Part shown: in pieces, positions 8,016 through 16,441 of the stretch
Position numbering within the stretch: the stretch's first letter is position 1
Layout: each line of letters opens with the position of its first letter
DNA from: Thermoplasmata archaeon
Lineage (GTDB): Archaea > Thermoplasmatota > Thermoplasmata > Methanomassiliicoccales > Methanomethylophilaceae
Direction of reading: 5' to 3'
NCBI GenBank assembly: GCA_015063225.1
Contig: SUSU01000007.1
Span: 1-60,116, forward strand
Length of the DNA stretch: 60,116 nucleotides
Notes under the pieces: generated by a model
What the model was told of the DNA's origin: nothing
Database searches by the model: none
Seen by the model: the letters and a program-made list of their open reading frames with translations, nothing else
Program-made: the position numbers and the translations under genes

Positions 8016-8293
8016 AGCAGAGCGACATACTCATCAAGCCGTACGTGACCGAGAAGTCCCTGAACCTTATGGCCGGCACCGCCGCCCAGAAGTACCAGGA
8101 CGGCAACAAGATCGAGTTCCTCGTCCACCGCGACGCCGACAAGGCCGACATCAAGACCGCCTTCGAGGAGGCCTTCGAGGTCAAGGTCGTCAAGGTCTGG
8201 ACCCGCATCCAGAAGGACGGGAAGCACGCAATCATCGAGCTCGCGGAGGGCTACTCCGCCGAAGACGTGGGAAGCCGCGTCGGAGTGTTCTGA
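8012..8293 (+). CDS. rpl23: 50S ribosomal protein L23 (uL23)
   Basis: 93 residues beginning MKQSDILIKPYVTEKS, the conserved uL23 opening. It sits at the tunnel exit and forms the docking site for SRP and the translocon. The ATG overlaps the uL4 stop as ATGA; a GTG three codons earlier (8003) is possible but the ATGA overlap matches the pattern of this operon. Confidence 0.95.
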   Translation: MKQSDILIKPYVTEKSLNLMAGTAAQKYQDGNKIEFLVHRDADKADIKTAFEEAFEVKVVKVWTRIQKDGKHAIIELAEGYSAEDVGSRVGVF

Positions 8294-8303
8294 GGTGAGA
8301 TGA

Positions 8304-9005
8304 ATGGGAAAGAGACTTATTCCGCAGCGCCGCGCACGCGGTGGTTCGCACTACAGGTCCCCTTCGCACCGCCACGTGGACGATGTCCGCATCCCCCACT
8401 ACGAACAGGTCGAGGGAACCATCACCGACCTCATCCAGGCCCCCGGAAGGACCAGTCCCCTGGCCGTCATCGACTACGACGGCAAGAAGAGCTACCAGCT
8501 CGCCGTCGAGGGAACCTCCGTCGGACAGAAGGTCGAGATCGGTACCAAGAACGTCGCCATCGGCAACATCCTGTCGCTGGCAAACATCCCCGAGGGAACC
8601 CTCGTCCACAACATCGAGGGAATGCCCGGTGACGGCGGCAAGTTCGTCAAGACCGCCGGAACCAGCGCTCTGGTCGTCAGCAGGGGACGCGTCGTCGTCC
8701 TCAGCATGCCCTCCGGTGTCCTGAAGGAGTTCAACCCCAACTGCCGCGCCGTCGTCGGTATCGTCGCCGGCGGAGGCCGCACCGACAAGCCCCTCGCCAA
8801 GGCCGGTAAGAACTACCTTACCCTGCGCTCCCGCGCCAAGGCCAACAAGAAGACGAGCGGTGTCGCCATGAACGCCGTCGACCACCCCCACGGTGGAGGT
8901 AGCCACCCCCACGTCGGAGGACCCAACTGCCACGGACGCACCGCGCCTCCGGGACAGAAGGCCGGTTTCATTGCGCCTAAGAAGAAGAACAAGAAGAGGA
9001 AGTGA
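8304..9005 (+). CDS. rpl2: 50S ribosomal protein L2 (uL2)
   Basis: 233 residues. The C-terminal AVDHPHGGGSHPHVGG segment holds the conserved histidine needed at the peptidyl-transferase centre, and the lysine-rich tail PKKKNKKRK is typical of archaea. GAGGTGAG lies four bases before the ATG, one of the clearest ribosome sites in the operon. Confidence 0.97.
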   Translation: MGKRLIPQRRARGGSHYRSPSHRHVDDVRIPHYEQVEGTITDLIQAPGRTSPLAVIDYDGKKSYQLAVEGTSVGQKVEIGTKNVAIGNILSLANIPEGTLVHNIEGMPGDGGKFVKTAGTSALVVSRGRVVVLSMPSGVLKEFNPNCRAVVGIVAGGGRTDKPLAKAGKNYLTLRSRAKANKKTSGVAMNAVDHPHGGGSHPHVGGPNCHGRTAPPGQKAGFIAPKKKNKKRK

Positions 9006-9010
9006 GCTAA

Positions 9011-9472
9011 ATGGCAACTAAGATCAGAGGATCCCACAAGGCCTCCGTTAGGAAATCCAGGAAGAAGAACTCCCAGATTCAGGCAAGGAAGAAGAAGGAG
9101 TTCACCTACCGTGGGCTCACCATCGAGGAGCTCAAGGCCCTCCCCTTCGACCAGGTGCTCGACCTGCTGCCCTCCAGGTCCCGCAGGACCTACCTGCGCG
9201 GCCTGAACTACGAGCAGCAGCTCGTCTACGACGCCCTCTCCGGTGAGACCACCGGGACCGTCCGCACCCACCGCCGCGACCTCCCGATCGTCCCCTCCTT
9301 CGTGGGGAAGAGCGTGGCCGTCTACAGCGGAAAGGAGTTCGTAGAGTTCGAGATCAAGCCCGAGATGATCGGGTGCATGCTCGGCGAGTTCGTGTACAAC
9401 AGGAAGGCTCCGCAGCACTCCGGACCCGGAGTCGGTGCGACTAGGTCTTCCAAGTTTATGCCGCTGAAGTGA
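9011..9472 (+). CDS. rps19: 30S ribosomal protein S19 (uS19)
   Basis: 153 residues with a basic N-terminal extension rich in lysine (residues 1-30) typical of archaeal forms, then the core YSGKEFVEFEIKPEMIGCML and a C-terminus KFMPLK. It belongs to the head of the small subunit, where it contacts uS13. Confidence 0.96.
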   Translation: MATKIRGSHKASVRKSRKKNSQIQARKKKEFTYRGLTIEELKALPFDQVLDLLPSRSRRTYLRGLNYEQQLVYDALSGETTGTVRTHRRDLPIVPSFVGKSVAVYSGKEFVEFEIKPEMIGCMLGEFVYNRKAPQHSGPGVGATRSSKFMPLK

Positions 9473-9483
9473 GGTGAGGAGAT

Positions 9484-9939
9484 ATGGCTACTAACAAAGG
9501 TTACACAACTGTCTCCGACCCCGACACCACCGCCAAGGCGCTCTCCAAGGAGCAGCCGATCTCCCCCAAGCTGGCCCGCGAGGTCGCCAAGATGGTCCGT
9601 GGAATGACCGTCTCCCAGGCCCGCACCGCCCTTGAGGAGGTCATCGCCCTCGAGCGCCCCGTCAAACTGTACCGCTACAACAAGCGCGTCGCCCACAAGC
9701 CCGGAGTCGGCCCCGGAAAGTACCCCGTGAAGGTCTCCAAGGCCATCCTCGCCTGCCTCGAATCCGCCGCGTCCAATGCCGACTACAAGGGAATGGACTC
9801 CGACGGCATGGTGATCTCCACCATCTCCGTCGCCCGCGGCCAGGTCATGCCCGGCAGGCGCCCCCGCGCCCAGGGCCGTGCCACCGAGTGGAACCAGGAC
9901 ACCGTGAACATCGAGATCATCATCTCGGAGGTTGAGTGA
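9484..9939 (+). CDS. rpl22: 50S ribosomal protein L22 (uL22)
   Basis: 151 residues. A family feature is the long beta-hairpin reaching into the exit tunnel, here the glycine-rich RGQVMPGRRPRAQGRATEW stretch. The ribosome site GAGGTGAGGAG lies directly before the ATG. Order after uS19 is standard. Confidence 0.96.
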   Translation: MATNKGYTTVSDPDTTAKALSKEQPISPKLAREVAKMVRGMTVSQARTALEEVIALERPVKLYRYNKRVAHKPGVGPGKYPVKVSKAILACLESAASNADYKGMDSDGMVISTISVARGQVMPGRRPRAQGRATEWNQDTVNIEIIISEVE

Positions 9940-9940
9940 A

Positions 9941-10600
9941 ATGGCATCTGAAAGGAAATTCGTCGCTGAGAACGTACGCCGCGTCCTCCTCAAGGAGTAC
10001 CTCATGAAGGAGGTCTCCAGGGCCGGCTTCGGCGGACTCGACGTCCAGAGGACCCCCATGGGTACCCGCGTCATCCTGTCTACCGAGCGCCCCGGGCTGG
10101 TCATCGGCCGCCGCGGTGAGACCATCAAGAGCCTCACCTACGCCATCGAGAAGAACTTCGGTTTCGAGAACCCCTCGATCGAGGTCAAGGAGGTCGAGAA
10201 CGCCTCCCTGAACGCACAGATCATGGCCGAGAAGCTTGCCTTCTCCCTCGAGAGGGGCTGGCACTTCCGCCGCGCCGGACACGCCACCCTCCGCAGGGTG
10301 ATGGAGGCCGGTGCTCGCGGATGCTACATCGTCGTCGCCGGAAAGCTGAGCGGACAGAGGCACAGGACCGAGAAGTTCAAAGAGGGCTCCATCAAGTACT
10401 GCGGCGAGCCCGCCCTCCTCTTCGTGGACGAGGGCTACGCCGTCGCGAAGCTCAAGATGGGTGTCATCGGTGTCACCGTGCGCATCATGCAGGCCGACTC
10501 CAAGCTCCCTGCCGACATCGTCATCGCCGACAGGCGCGACGTCGACGCCTCCGCCGTCGTTGCCCCCGCCGCCGAGACCCCCGCCGAGGAGGCTGAGTGA
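9941..10600 (+). CDS. rps3: 30S ribosomal protein S3 (uS3)
   Basis: 219 residues starting MASERKFVAENVRRVLL. A type II KH domain is visible with the GxxG loop in LVIGRRGETIKSL (around residue 55). Located at the mRNA entry channel. The tail is alanine/proline-rich and acidic (VVAPAAETPAEEAE). The ATG two bases after the uL22 stop is preferred over an in-frame TTG at 9932. Confidence 0.97.
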   Translation: MASERKFVAENVRRVLLKEYLMKEVSRAGFGGLDVQRTPMGTRVILSTERPGLVIGRRGETIKSLTYAIEKNFGFENPSIEVKEVENASLNAQIMAEKLAFSLERGWHFRRAGHATLRRVMEAGARGCYIVVAGKLSGQRHRTEKFKEGSIKYCGEPALLFVDEGYAVAKLKMGVIGVTVRIMQADSKLPADIVIADRRDVDASAVVAPAAETPAEEAE

Positions 10601-10601
10601 G

Positions 10602-10805
10602 ATGGCCGCACTGAAAGTCGCCGACATCCGCAACATGTCCGCCGAGGAGCGCAACGAGAAGCTCAAGGAGCTTCGCGCCGAGCTCATGCACGAGAGGGGA
10701 GTGTCCGCCATGGGCGGCGCCCCCTCCTCCCCCGGCATTATCCGCAGCATCAGGCTGAGTATCGCCCGCATTCTGACCGTTCAGAAAGAGGAGGAGAAGC
10801 TCTGA
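10602..10805 (+). CDS. rpl29: 50S ribosomal protein L29 (uL29)
   Basis: 67 residues forming the expected long antiparallel helical pair, with MSAEERNEKLKELRAELMHERG and IIRSIRLSIARILT. It binds next to uL23 at the tunnel exit. The ATG at 10602 lies one base after the uS3 stop with GAGGCTGAGTGA upstream; the stop overlaps the next gene by one base (TGATG). Confidence 0.94.
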   Translation: MAALKVADIRNMSAEERNEKLKELRAELMHERGVSAMGGAPSSPGIIRSIRLSIARILTVQKEEEKL

Positions 10806-11104
10806 TGTCCGGGATCTGCCCCAAGTGCGGTCTACCCATGGAGCTCTGCATGTGCGAGGAACTCGCACGTGAGCAGCAGAGCGTCCGCATCGCGGTGGAC
10901 ACGCGCCGTTACGGCAAGACCGTCACCGTCATCGACGGTTTCGACGGCAACGACATCGACATCGCCGATCTGGCCAAGAAGCTGAAAAGCAAATGCGCGG
11001 CCGGCGGCACCTGCAAGGACGGGCGCATCGAACTCCAGGGCGACCACAAGAAGAAAGTGGACGCCGCCCTGAAGGAGATGGGCTTCCGCACCGAGGTGAG
11101 ATGA
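10805..11104 (+). CDS. Translation initiation factor aIF1 (SUI1 family)
   Basis: 99 residues. The N-terminal CPKCGLPMELCMCEE cysteine cluster, a potential zinc site common in archaeal members, is followed by the SUI1 fold (YGKTVTVIDGFDGNDIDIADLAKKLKSKCAAGGTC). aIF1 checks start-codon pairing on the small subunit. It sits between uL29 and RNase P component 1, a position conserved in many archaea, and overlaps both neighbours. Confidence 0.93.
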   Translation: MSGICPKCGLPMELCMCEELAREQQSVRIAVDTRRYGKTVTVIDGFDGNDIDIADLAKKLKSKCAAGGTCKDGRIELQGDHKKKVDAALKEMGFRTEVR

Positions 11105-11106
11105 AG

Positions 11107-11364
11107 ATGACCGCTGTCGCCGAGGTAATGAAGGCGGAACTCATAGGCCTGGACGTGGAAGTGCTGTCAGCGCCCTTCTCCGGTATATCCGGAAGAGTGG
11201 TCGACGAGACGAAGAACACGTTCACCATTGAATCGGCCGGAACTGAGAGAATGGTACCCAAGTCCGGGAACTCGTTCCGCTTTACCTACCGTGGCGAGCA
11301 GATCACAATCGAAGGAAACAAAATCCTTCACCGACCCGAGAACAGACTCAAGAAGGTTAGGTGA
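11107..11364 (+). CDS. rnp1: RNase P protein component 1 (Rpp29/Pop4)
   Basis: About 85 residues of Sm-like beta-barrel: ELIGLDVEVLSAPFSGISGRVVDETKNTFTI, then GNSFRFTYRGEQITIEGNKI. It stabilises RNase P RNA for tRNA 5' maturation. Two ATGs (11101 and 11107) are possible; the second is placed six bases after GAGGTGAG, whereas the first abuts that site, so 11107 is chosen. The uS17 gene begins directly after. Confidence 0.9.
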   Translation: MTAVAEVMKAELIGLDVEVLSAPFSGISGRVVDETKNTFTIESAGTERMVPKSGNSFRFTYRGEQITIEGNKILHRPENRLKKVR

Positions 11365-11372
11365 GAATTGAA

Positions 11373-11708
11373 ATGACAGCTAAAATCAGGAACATCGGAA
11401 TCGAGGTCGCCGCTCCCGAAGGGGAGTGCACCGACCCCTACTGCCCCTTCCACGGCACCCTCTCGGTCCGTGGACAGATAATCGAGGGAACAGTCGACAC
11501 CGTCAAGATGAACAAGACCGTCATCGTGAGGCGCGACTACTACAAGTTCGACCAGAAGTACGAGAGGTACGAGAAGAGGACCGCCCGCATCGCCGCCCAC
11601 GCAGCGCCCTGCCTCGGTCTCAAGGCCGGCGACTCCGTGAAGATCATGGAGTGCCGCCCCATCTCCAAGACCGTCTCCTACGCCGTGATCGAGAAGAGGA
11701 GTGAGTGA
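11373..11708 (+). CDS. rps17: 30S ribosomal protein S17 (uS17)
   Basis: 111 residues. The archaeal N-terminal insertion CTDPYCPFHGTLSVRGQ precedes the OB-fold core GTVDTVKMNKTVIVRRDYYK. The ATG at 11373 follows GGTGAGAATTGA; an in-frame GTG at 11361 is disfavoured. Confidence 0.95.
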   Translation: MTAKIRNIGIEVAAPEGECTDPYCPFHGTLSVRGQIIEGTVDTVKMNKTVIVRRDYYKFDQKYERYEKRTARIAAHAAPCLGLKAGDSVKIMECRPISKTVSYAVIEKRSE

Positions 11709-11709
11709 A

Positions 11710-12108
11710 ATGAAGGGAATCGCAGGTCACCAGATCCAGGGTCTGGAGGAGCAGTCCCAGCTGACCGTCATCGACAACACCGGTGCCAAGGTCATCCAGA
11801 TCATCACCGTCCCCAGCTACCACGGCGTCACCCGCAGGCTCCCCAAGGCCGGCGTCGGCGATTTCGTCATCGCCTCCGTCAAGAAGGGGACCCCCGCCAT
11901 GCGCCGTCAGATCGTCTATGCGGTCGTCGTGCGCCAGCGCCGCCCCTACCGCCGCCCCGACGGAACCATGGTGTTCTTCGAGGACAACGCCGCCGTGCTC
12001 GTCACCGACACCGGCGAGACCAAAGGAACCGACATCAAAGGCCCCGTGGCCCGTGAGGCAGCCGAGCGCTGGCCCCGTATCGCGGCTACTGCCAAGACCA
12101 TCGTGTGA
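11710..12108 (+). CDS. rpl14: 50S ribosomal protein L14 (uL14)
   Basis: 132 residues with the small barrel core TVIDNTGAKVIQIITV and VVVRQRRPYRRPDGTMVFFEDNA, which in structures forms an intersubunit bridge. The ATG one base after the uS17 stop has GAGTGA before it. Confidence 0.96.
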   Translation: MKGIAGHQIQGLEEQSQLTVIDNTGAKVIQIITVPSYHGVTRRLPKAGVGDFVIASVKKGTPAMRRQIVYAVVVRQRRPYRRPDGTMVFFEDNAAVLVTDTGETKGTDIKGPVAREAAERWPRIAATAKTIV

Positions 12109-12118
12109 GGTGTGAAGA

Positions 12119-12490
12119 ATGGTTACCAGCAACACCGGAAAGACCAGGAAGAGGCAGTACAACGCCCCCGCCCACACCAAGAGGAAGATGCTCTCCTCCC
12201 ACCTGTCCGACGAGCTCTCCCAGAAGTACGGCCGCAAGGCCGTCCGCGTCTGCGCCGGCGACACCGTCGTCGTCAAGCGCGGCCAGGAGTCCATCAGGGG
12301 CATCGAGGGGAAGGTCATCGAAGTGTTCACCAAGACCGGCCGCGTCACCATCGACGGCATCACCGTCAAACAGGCCGACGGCACCCAGGTCGCGTTCCCC
12401 GTGCACGCTTCCAACCTCGTCATCACCAAGCTCAATCTCGAGGATCCCCTCCGCGAGGAGATCATCATGAACAAGGAGGCTACTGAATGA
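12119..12490 (+). CDS. rpl24: 50S ribosomal protein L24 (uL24)
   Basis: 123 residues: basic N-terminus (KTRKRQYNAPAHTKRKMLSS) and a KOW motif around VRVCAGDTVVVKRGQESIRG. An early assembly protein at the tunnel exit. Its stop overlaps the eS4 ATG. Confidence 0.95.
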   Translation: MVTSNTGKTRKRQYNAPAHTKRKMLSSHLSDELSQKYGRKAVRVCAGDTVVVKRGQESIRGIEGKVIEVFTKTGRVTIDGITVKQADGTQVAFPVHASNLVITKLNLEDPLREEIIMNKEATE

Positions 12491-13194
12491 GCGACCACAT
12501 GAAGAGGCTCGCAGTCCCCAAGGCATGGCCTATCCCCAAGAAGGCCTACATCTACGCCACGAAGCAGAGGCCCGGAGCGCACTCCGTCTCCACCTCCCTT
12601 CCGGCCACGATCATCCTCAGGGACCTGCTCAAGGTATGTGACACCGCCCGTGAAGCCAAGAAGATCGTCGCGAACCGCGACCTGCTCGTCAACAGCAGGG
12701 CCGTCAAGGACGCGAAGACCCCCATCGGACTCATGGACGTCGTGTCCCTGCCCAAGACTGGAAAGAACTACCGCGTCGTCCTTACCCCCAAGGGAAAACT
12801 GACCGTCGTCGAGATCCCCGAGGACAACGCCAAGTGGATCATCGCCCGTGTCGAGGGCAAGACCCGCGTCTCCGGAGGCAAGCTCCAGCTCAACCTCTCC
12901 GGATCCCGCAACGTCGTCCTCGACGCCAACAAGTACAGCGTCGGCGACTCCGTCAAGCTGTCCCTCGCGGACAACGAGATCATCGGCGAGTACCCCCTCG
13001 CCAAGGGCGCCAAGGTGCTCGTCATCTCCGGTTCCCACGCCGGTAAGGTCGAGACCGTCGACTCCGTCGAGATCGTCAAGGGTCCCGCCAGCAACGTCGT
13101 CCTCTTCGAGAACGGCACCCGCACCATCAAGGAGAACGTCTTCGTCATCGGTACCGGCGCCTCCGAGATCGTCCTGCCGGAGGGATCCGCTTGA
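12487..13194 (+). CDS. rps4e: 30S ribosomal protein S4e (eS4)
   Basis: 235 residues. Archaeal/eukaryotic-specific protein with an N-terminal HMKRLAVPKAWPIPKK, an S4 RNA-binding domain (ILRDLLKVCDTAREAKKIVANRDLLVNSRAV split over residues 40-75) and a C-terminal KOW region (GAKVLVISGSHAGKV). Its presence in the cluster is a firm archaeal marker. Confidence 0.96.
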   Translation: MSDHMKRLAVPKAWPIPKKAYIYATKQRPGAHSVSTSLPATIILRDLLKVCDTAREAKKIVANRDLLVNSRAVKDAKTPIGLMDVVSLPKTGKNYRVVLTPKGKLTVVEIPEDNAKWIIARVEGKTRVSGGKLQLNLSGSRNVVLDANKYSVGDSVKLSLADNEIIGEYPLAKGAKVLVISGSHAGKVETVDSVEIVKGPASNVVLFENGTRTIKENVFVIGTGASEIVLPEGSA

Positions 13195-13706
13195 GCAACC
13201 CCATGCGCGACCTCCACATCGACAAGGTCACCGTCAACATCGGCGTCGGCGAGGCCGGCGAGAAGCTCGTGAAGGCCCAGAAGGTCCTCGAGATGGTCAC
13301 CGGACAGAAATCCGTCCAGACCATCTCCAAGACCGTCAACAGGGATCTCGGGATCCGTGTCGGCATGCCCCTCGGCTGCAAGGTCACCCTCCGCGGCGAG
13401 GCCGCCGACTCCTTCCTCAAGCGCGCCCTTCTCATCCGTGAGAACCGCGTCTACGAGTACTCCTTCGACAGGGACGGCAACATGTCCTTCGGCATCTCCG
13501 ACTACACCGATTTCGACGGCATGAAGTACGACCCCGAGATCGGTATCTTCGGAATGGATGTCAACGTGGTCATCCGCCGCGTCGGCGGGACCCGTGTCGA
13601 GAAGAGAGCCCTCCTCCCCAGGAAGACCCCCAAGTGCCACCGTGTGGCGAGGGACGAGTCCATCGCCTACATGAAGGAAACCTACAACGTTCAGGTGATC
13701 GAATGA
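13191..13706 (+). CDS. rpl5: 50S ribosomal protein L5 (uL5)
   Basis: 171 residues, binds 5S rRNA. A TTG start at 13191 gives [24 protein letters not shown]; the NPM segment is conserved in archaeal uL5, and GGAGGGA precedes the TTG, so it is preferred over ATG at 13203. The core [21 protein letters not shown] and FGISDYTDF segments are normal. Confidence 0.94.
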   Translation: MSNPMRDLHIDKVTVNIGVGEAGEKLVKAQKVLEMVTGQKSVQTISKTVNRDLGIRVGMPLGCKVTLRGEAADSFLKRALLIRENRVYEYSFDRDGNMSFGISDYTDFDGMKYDPEIGIFGMDVNVVIRRVGGTRVEKRALLPRKTPKCHRVARDESIAYMKETYNVQVIE

Positions 13707-13849
13707 AGCCCAAGAAACAGTTCGGCAGGCAGGTCGGCTGCGACCGCTGCGGGCGCAGGCGCGGAATTATAAGGAAGTACGGGATGCACCTGTGCCGCCA
13801 GTGCTTCAGGGACATGGCCCCGGAGCTGGGCTTCAAGAAATACTCGTGA
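13703..13849 (+). CDS. rps14: 30S ribosomal protein S14 type Z (uS14)
   Basis: 48 residues. Four zinc ligands CDRC...CRQC are visible, with the typical basic stretch [21 protein letters not shown]. The ATG overlaps the uL5 stop as ATGA. Similar length to other archaeal forms. Confidence 0.95.
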   Translation: MKPKKQFGRQVGCDRCGRRRGIIRKYGMHLCRQCFRDMAPELGFKKYS

Positions 13850-13860
13850 GGTGACAAGAC

Positions 13861-14250
13861 ATGCAGAGCGATACACTCAACGACGCTATGTGCGTCATCA
13901 AGAATGCCTCCCTCAGCGGTAAATCGCAGTGCGAGATCAAGCCCGCCTCCAAACTCATCGGCCGCGTGCTCAGCGTGCTCAAGGACCACGGATACATCGG
14001 GGACTTCGAGCTCGTCGACGACGGCAAGGCCGGCGTGTACCGCGTGAAGCTCATGGGAGCAATCAACGACTGCGGGGTCATCAAGCCCCGTTCATCCGTC
14101 AAAGCCGTGGACATCGAGAAGTACGAGTCGAGGTACCTCCCCGCTCAGGACTTCGGTGTCCTCATATTCACCACCACCGACGGGGTGGTCTCGCAGAAGA
14201 GAGCCAAAGAGCTCGGAATCGGCGGAAAACTTCTTGCTTACGTGTACTGA
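13861..14250 (+). CDS. rps8: 30S ribosomal protein S8 (uS8)
   Basis: 129 residues: N-terminal domain DTLNDAMCVIKNASLSGKS and the C-terminal signature TTDGVVSQKRAKELGIGGKLLAYVY. It binds the central domain of 16S rRNA and in bacteria represses its own operon; no comparable mRNA site was identified here. Confidence 0.96.
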   Translation: MQSDTLNDAMCVIKNASLSGKSQCEIKPASKLIGRVLSVLKDHGYIGDFELVDDGKAGVYRVKLMGAINDCGVIKPRSSVKAVDIEKYESRYLPAQDFGVLIFTTTDGVVSQKRAKELGIGGKLLAYVY

Positions 14251-14259
14251 GGATTGAAC

Positions 14260-14805
14260 ATGACAATTGCAGGGATAATCGAGGATCACATCGCCATACC
14301 CGATGGGGTCACCGTCAACATGGACGGGAACGTCCTGAAGGTCAAAGGACCCAAGGGCGAACTGTGCAGAACTTTCTCGCACCCCCGCGTGGTCGTCGCA
14401 GTCAACGGCGCTAACGTCACCGTCAGCTGCGAATACCCGAGGATCAAAGAGAAGGCCATGGTAGGTACCTTCCGCGCTCACATCAGGAACATGTTCCGCG
14501 GTGTGACCGAGGGCTACGCCTACGAGCTGAAGATCGTGCAGTCGCACTTCCCCATGAAGGTGACCGTCAACGACAAGGCCAAGAGGGTAGAGGTCGGAAA
14601 CTACATGGGAGGCCACGCCATCCGCTACGCCGCGATCGTCGGCGACGCTAAGGTGAAGGTCACCGGTACCGACATCGCCGTCACCGGTATCAACATCGAG
14701 GAGGTCGGCCAGACCGCCGCCAACATGGAGAAGGCCACCCAGCGCGGTGGATTCGACAAGAGGGTATTCGAGGACGGTATCTACATCGTCAAGAAATCGA
14801 GGTGA
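14260..14805 (+). CDS. rpl6: 50S ribosomal protein L6 (uL6)
   Basis: 181 residues with two tandem related alpha/beta domains; the C-terminal YMGGHAIRYAAI and GINIEEVGQTAANMEKAT segments are the family signature. The ATG at 14260 follows GAGGATTGA; an in-frame TTG (14254) is less likely. Confidence 0.96.
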   Translation: MTIAGIIEDHIAIPDGVTVNMDGNVLKVKGPKGELCRTFSHPRVVVAVNGANVTVSCEYPRIKEKAMVGTFRAHIRNMFRGVTEGYAYELKIVQSHFPMKVTVNDKAKRVEVGNYMGGHAIRYAAIVGDAKVKVTGTDIAVTGINIEEVGQTAANMEKATQRGGFDKRVFEDGIYIVKKSR

Positions 14806-14810
14806 ATCAA

Positions 14811-15473
14811 ATGTCCGTAAATGAGTTCAAAGACCTTCCCGGATTCAAGGAAGAGCACGTCGAGCAGCTCGCCGCCATCGGAATCACCTCCGTTGACGAG
14901 CTCAAGGCCGCCGTCTCCGACGAAGCGAAATCCAAGGAAATCATCAAGGCCCTCACCGGCGTCGGACCCAAGACCGTCGAGTCCTGGAAGGACGCTTTCG
15001 AGGGAGGCAAGACCGCCAAAGCCGAGGCCGCCACCGAGATCGTGGAGGCCGGAGTCTACACCCCCAGCATCAAGCCCGAGCTGGACGAGGCCACCGTCAA
15101 CGCCCTCGCCCTCCGCGCCATCAAATCCGGCCAGCGCCCCGCCTTCAAGAGGCAGGAGTGGTACAGATACAAGATGCTCGGCGAGGAATGGAGGCGCCCC
15201 CGCGGTATCCACTCCAAGATGAGGAGGGGATTCAAGAGGAGGCCCCCGATGGTCGAGATCGGTTACCGCGGCCCCAAGGCCGTCCGCGGACTGCACCCCT
15301 CGGGATTCGAGGAGGTCATGGTCTACAACGCCGACTCGCTCGACAAGATCGACCCCAAGGTGCAGGCCATCCGCATCGGCGGAACCGTCGGTGTCAAGAA
15401 GAGGCTCGTCATCGAAGCCCGCGCCGCAGAGCTCGGGATTCGTGTGCTCAACAAACTCCAGAGGAAGGTGTGA
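14811..15473 (+). CDS. rpl32e: 50S ribosomal protein L32e (eL32) with N-terminal helix-hairpin-helix
   Basis: 220 residues, much longer than the eL32 core. Residues about 1-65 form helix-hairpin-helix-like repeats (FKEEHVEQLAAIGITSVDELK, IKALTGVGPKTVESWKDAF), a fusion also known in Thermoplasmata and haloarchaea. The core starts near FKRQEWYRYKMLGEEWRRPRG. The ATG follows GAGGTGAATCAA. Confidence 0.94.
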   Translation: MSVNEFKDLPGFKEEHVEQLAAIGITSVDELKAAVSDEAKSKEIIKALTGVGPKTVESWKDAFEGGKTAKAEAATEIVEAGVYTPSIKPELDEATVNALALRAIKSGQRPAFKRQEWYRYKMLGEEWRRPRGIHSKMRRGFKRRPPMVEIGYRGPKAVRGLHPSGFEEVMVYNADSLDKIDPKVQAIRIGGTVGVKKRLVIEARAAELGIRVLNKLQRKV

Positions 15474-15476
15474 TAA

Positions 15477-15938
15477 ATGACCGACCTCAAGAACCAGAAG
15501 AGACTGGCCGCAGATATCCTCAAGTGCGGTGAGAACCGCGTCTGGATCGACCCCGCCAAAGGCGACGAGGTCCAGGCCTGCATCACCCGCGCCGATATCC
15601 GCAACGCCATCGACTCAGGATTGATCAAGGCCAAGCCCAAGAACGGGACATCCCGCGGCAGGGCTAGGCATGCAGCCGAACAGAAAGCCACCGGAAAGCG
15701 CAAGGGTCCCGGAAGCAGGAAGGGTACAGCTAACGCACGCGTTCCCTCCAAGCGCCGCTGGATCTCCACGATCCGCCCCATCCGCGACGAGCTCAAGCAG
15801 CTCCGCGCAGACGGCAAGATCTCGCCTTCCGTGTACCGCCTGTACTACAGGAAGGCCAAGGGAGGTTCCTACACCTCCAGGCGCAACCTGAAACAGCACA
15901 TGGTGGCCGATGGTAACCTGAAAGAGGAGGATCTCTGA
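15477..15938 (+). CDS. rpl19e: 50S ribosomal protein L19e (eL19)
   Basis: 153 residues with the N-terminal LKNQKRLAADILKCGENRVWIDP and a long basic linker GKRKGPGSRKGTANARVPSKRRW. Archaeal/eukaryotic-specific. Three bases separate it from eL32. Confidence 0.96.
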   Translation: MTDLKNQKRLAADILKCGENRVWIDPAKGDEVQACITRADIRNAIDSGLIKAKPKNGTSRGRARHAAEQKATGKRKGPGSRKGTANARVPSKRRWISTIRPIRDELKQLRADGKISPSVYRLYYRKAKGGSYTSRRNLKQHMVADGNLKEEDL

Positions 15939-15939
15939 A

Positions 15940-16440
15940 ATGGCTACAGGACCGAGATACAAAGTTGCGTTCCGCAGAAGAAGAGAGTGCCGTACCGACT
16001 ACTACGCACGCCGCAAGCTCCTCGCGAGCCATGAGACGCGCGCCGTCGTCCGCAGGTCCAACAGGAACATCACCGTCCAGTTCGTGGATTTCGCGATGGA
16101 CGGCGACAGGATAATCGCATCCGCCGACACCAAGCAGCTGGTGAAGATGGGCTGGAGCCACTCGTGCTCCTCCATCCCCGCCGCCTACCTCGTCGGCTAC
16201 GCCGCCGGCCTCAGGGCCGTCAAGGCGGAGGTCGAGTACGCTGTGCTCGACCTCGGAAGACAGAACCCCCAGCACGGCGGAGTCCTCTTCGCCGTCGCCA
16301 AGGGACTCATCGACGCCGGGCTCGAGGTGCCCTGCTCCGAGGACGTCCTCCCCGAGGACGACCGCCTCATGGGCAAGCACATCGACGAGGCCATCGCCGC
16401 CGACGTCGAGAGCATGAAGCAGAAACTGGAGGCTGAGTGA
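15940..16440 (+). CDS. rpl18: 50S ribosomal protein L18 (uL18)
   Basis: 166 residues. The N-terminus GPRYKVAFRRRRECRTDYYARRK is the archaeal signature, followed by the 5S rRNA-binding domain. Starts one base after the eL19 stop. Confidence 0.96.
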   Translation: MATGPRYKVAFRRRRECRTDYYARRKLLASHETRAVVRRSNRNITVQFVDFAMDGDRIIASADTKQLVKMGWSHSCSSIPAAYLVGYAAGLRAVKAEVEYAVLDLGRQNPQHGGVLFAVAKGLIDAGLEVPCSEDVLPEDDRLMGKHIDEAIAADVESMKQKLEAE

Positions 16441-16441
16441 A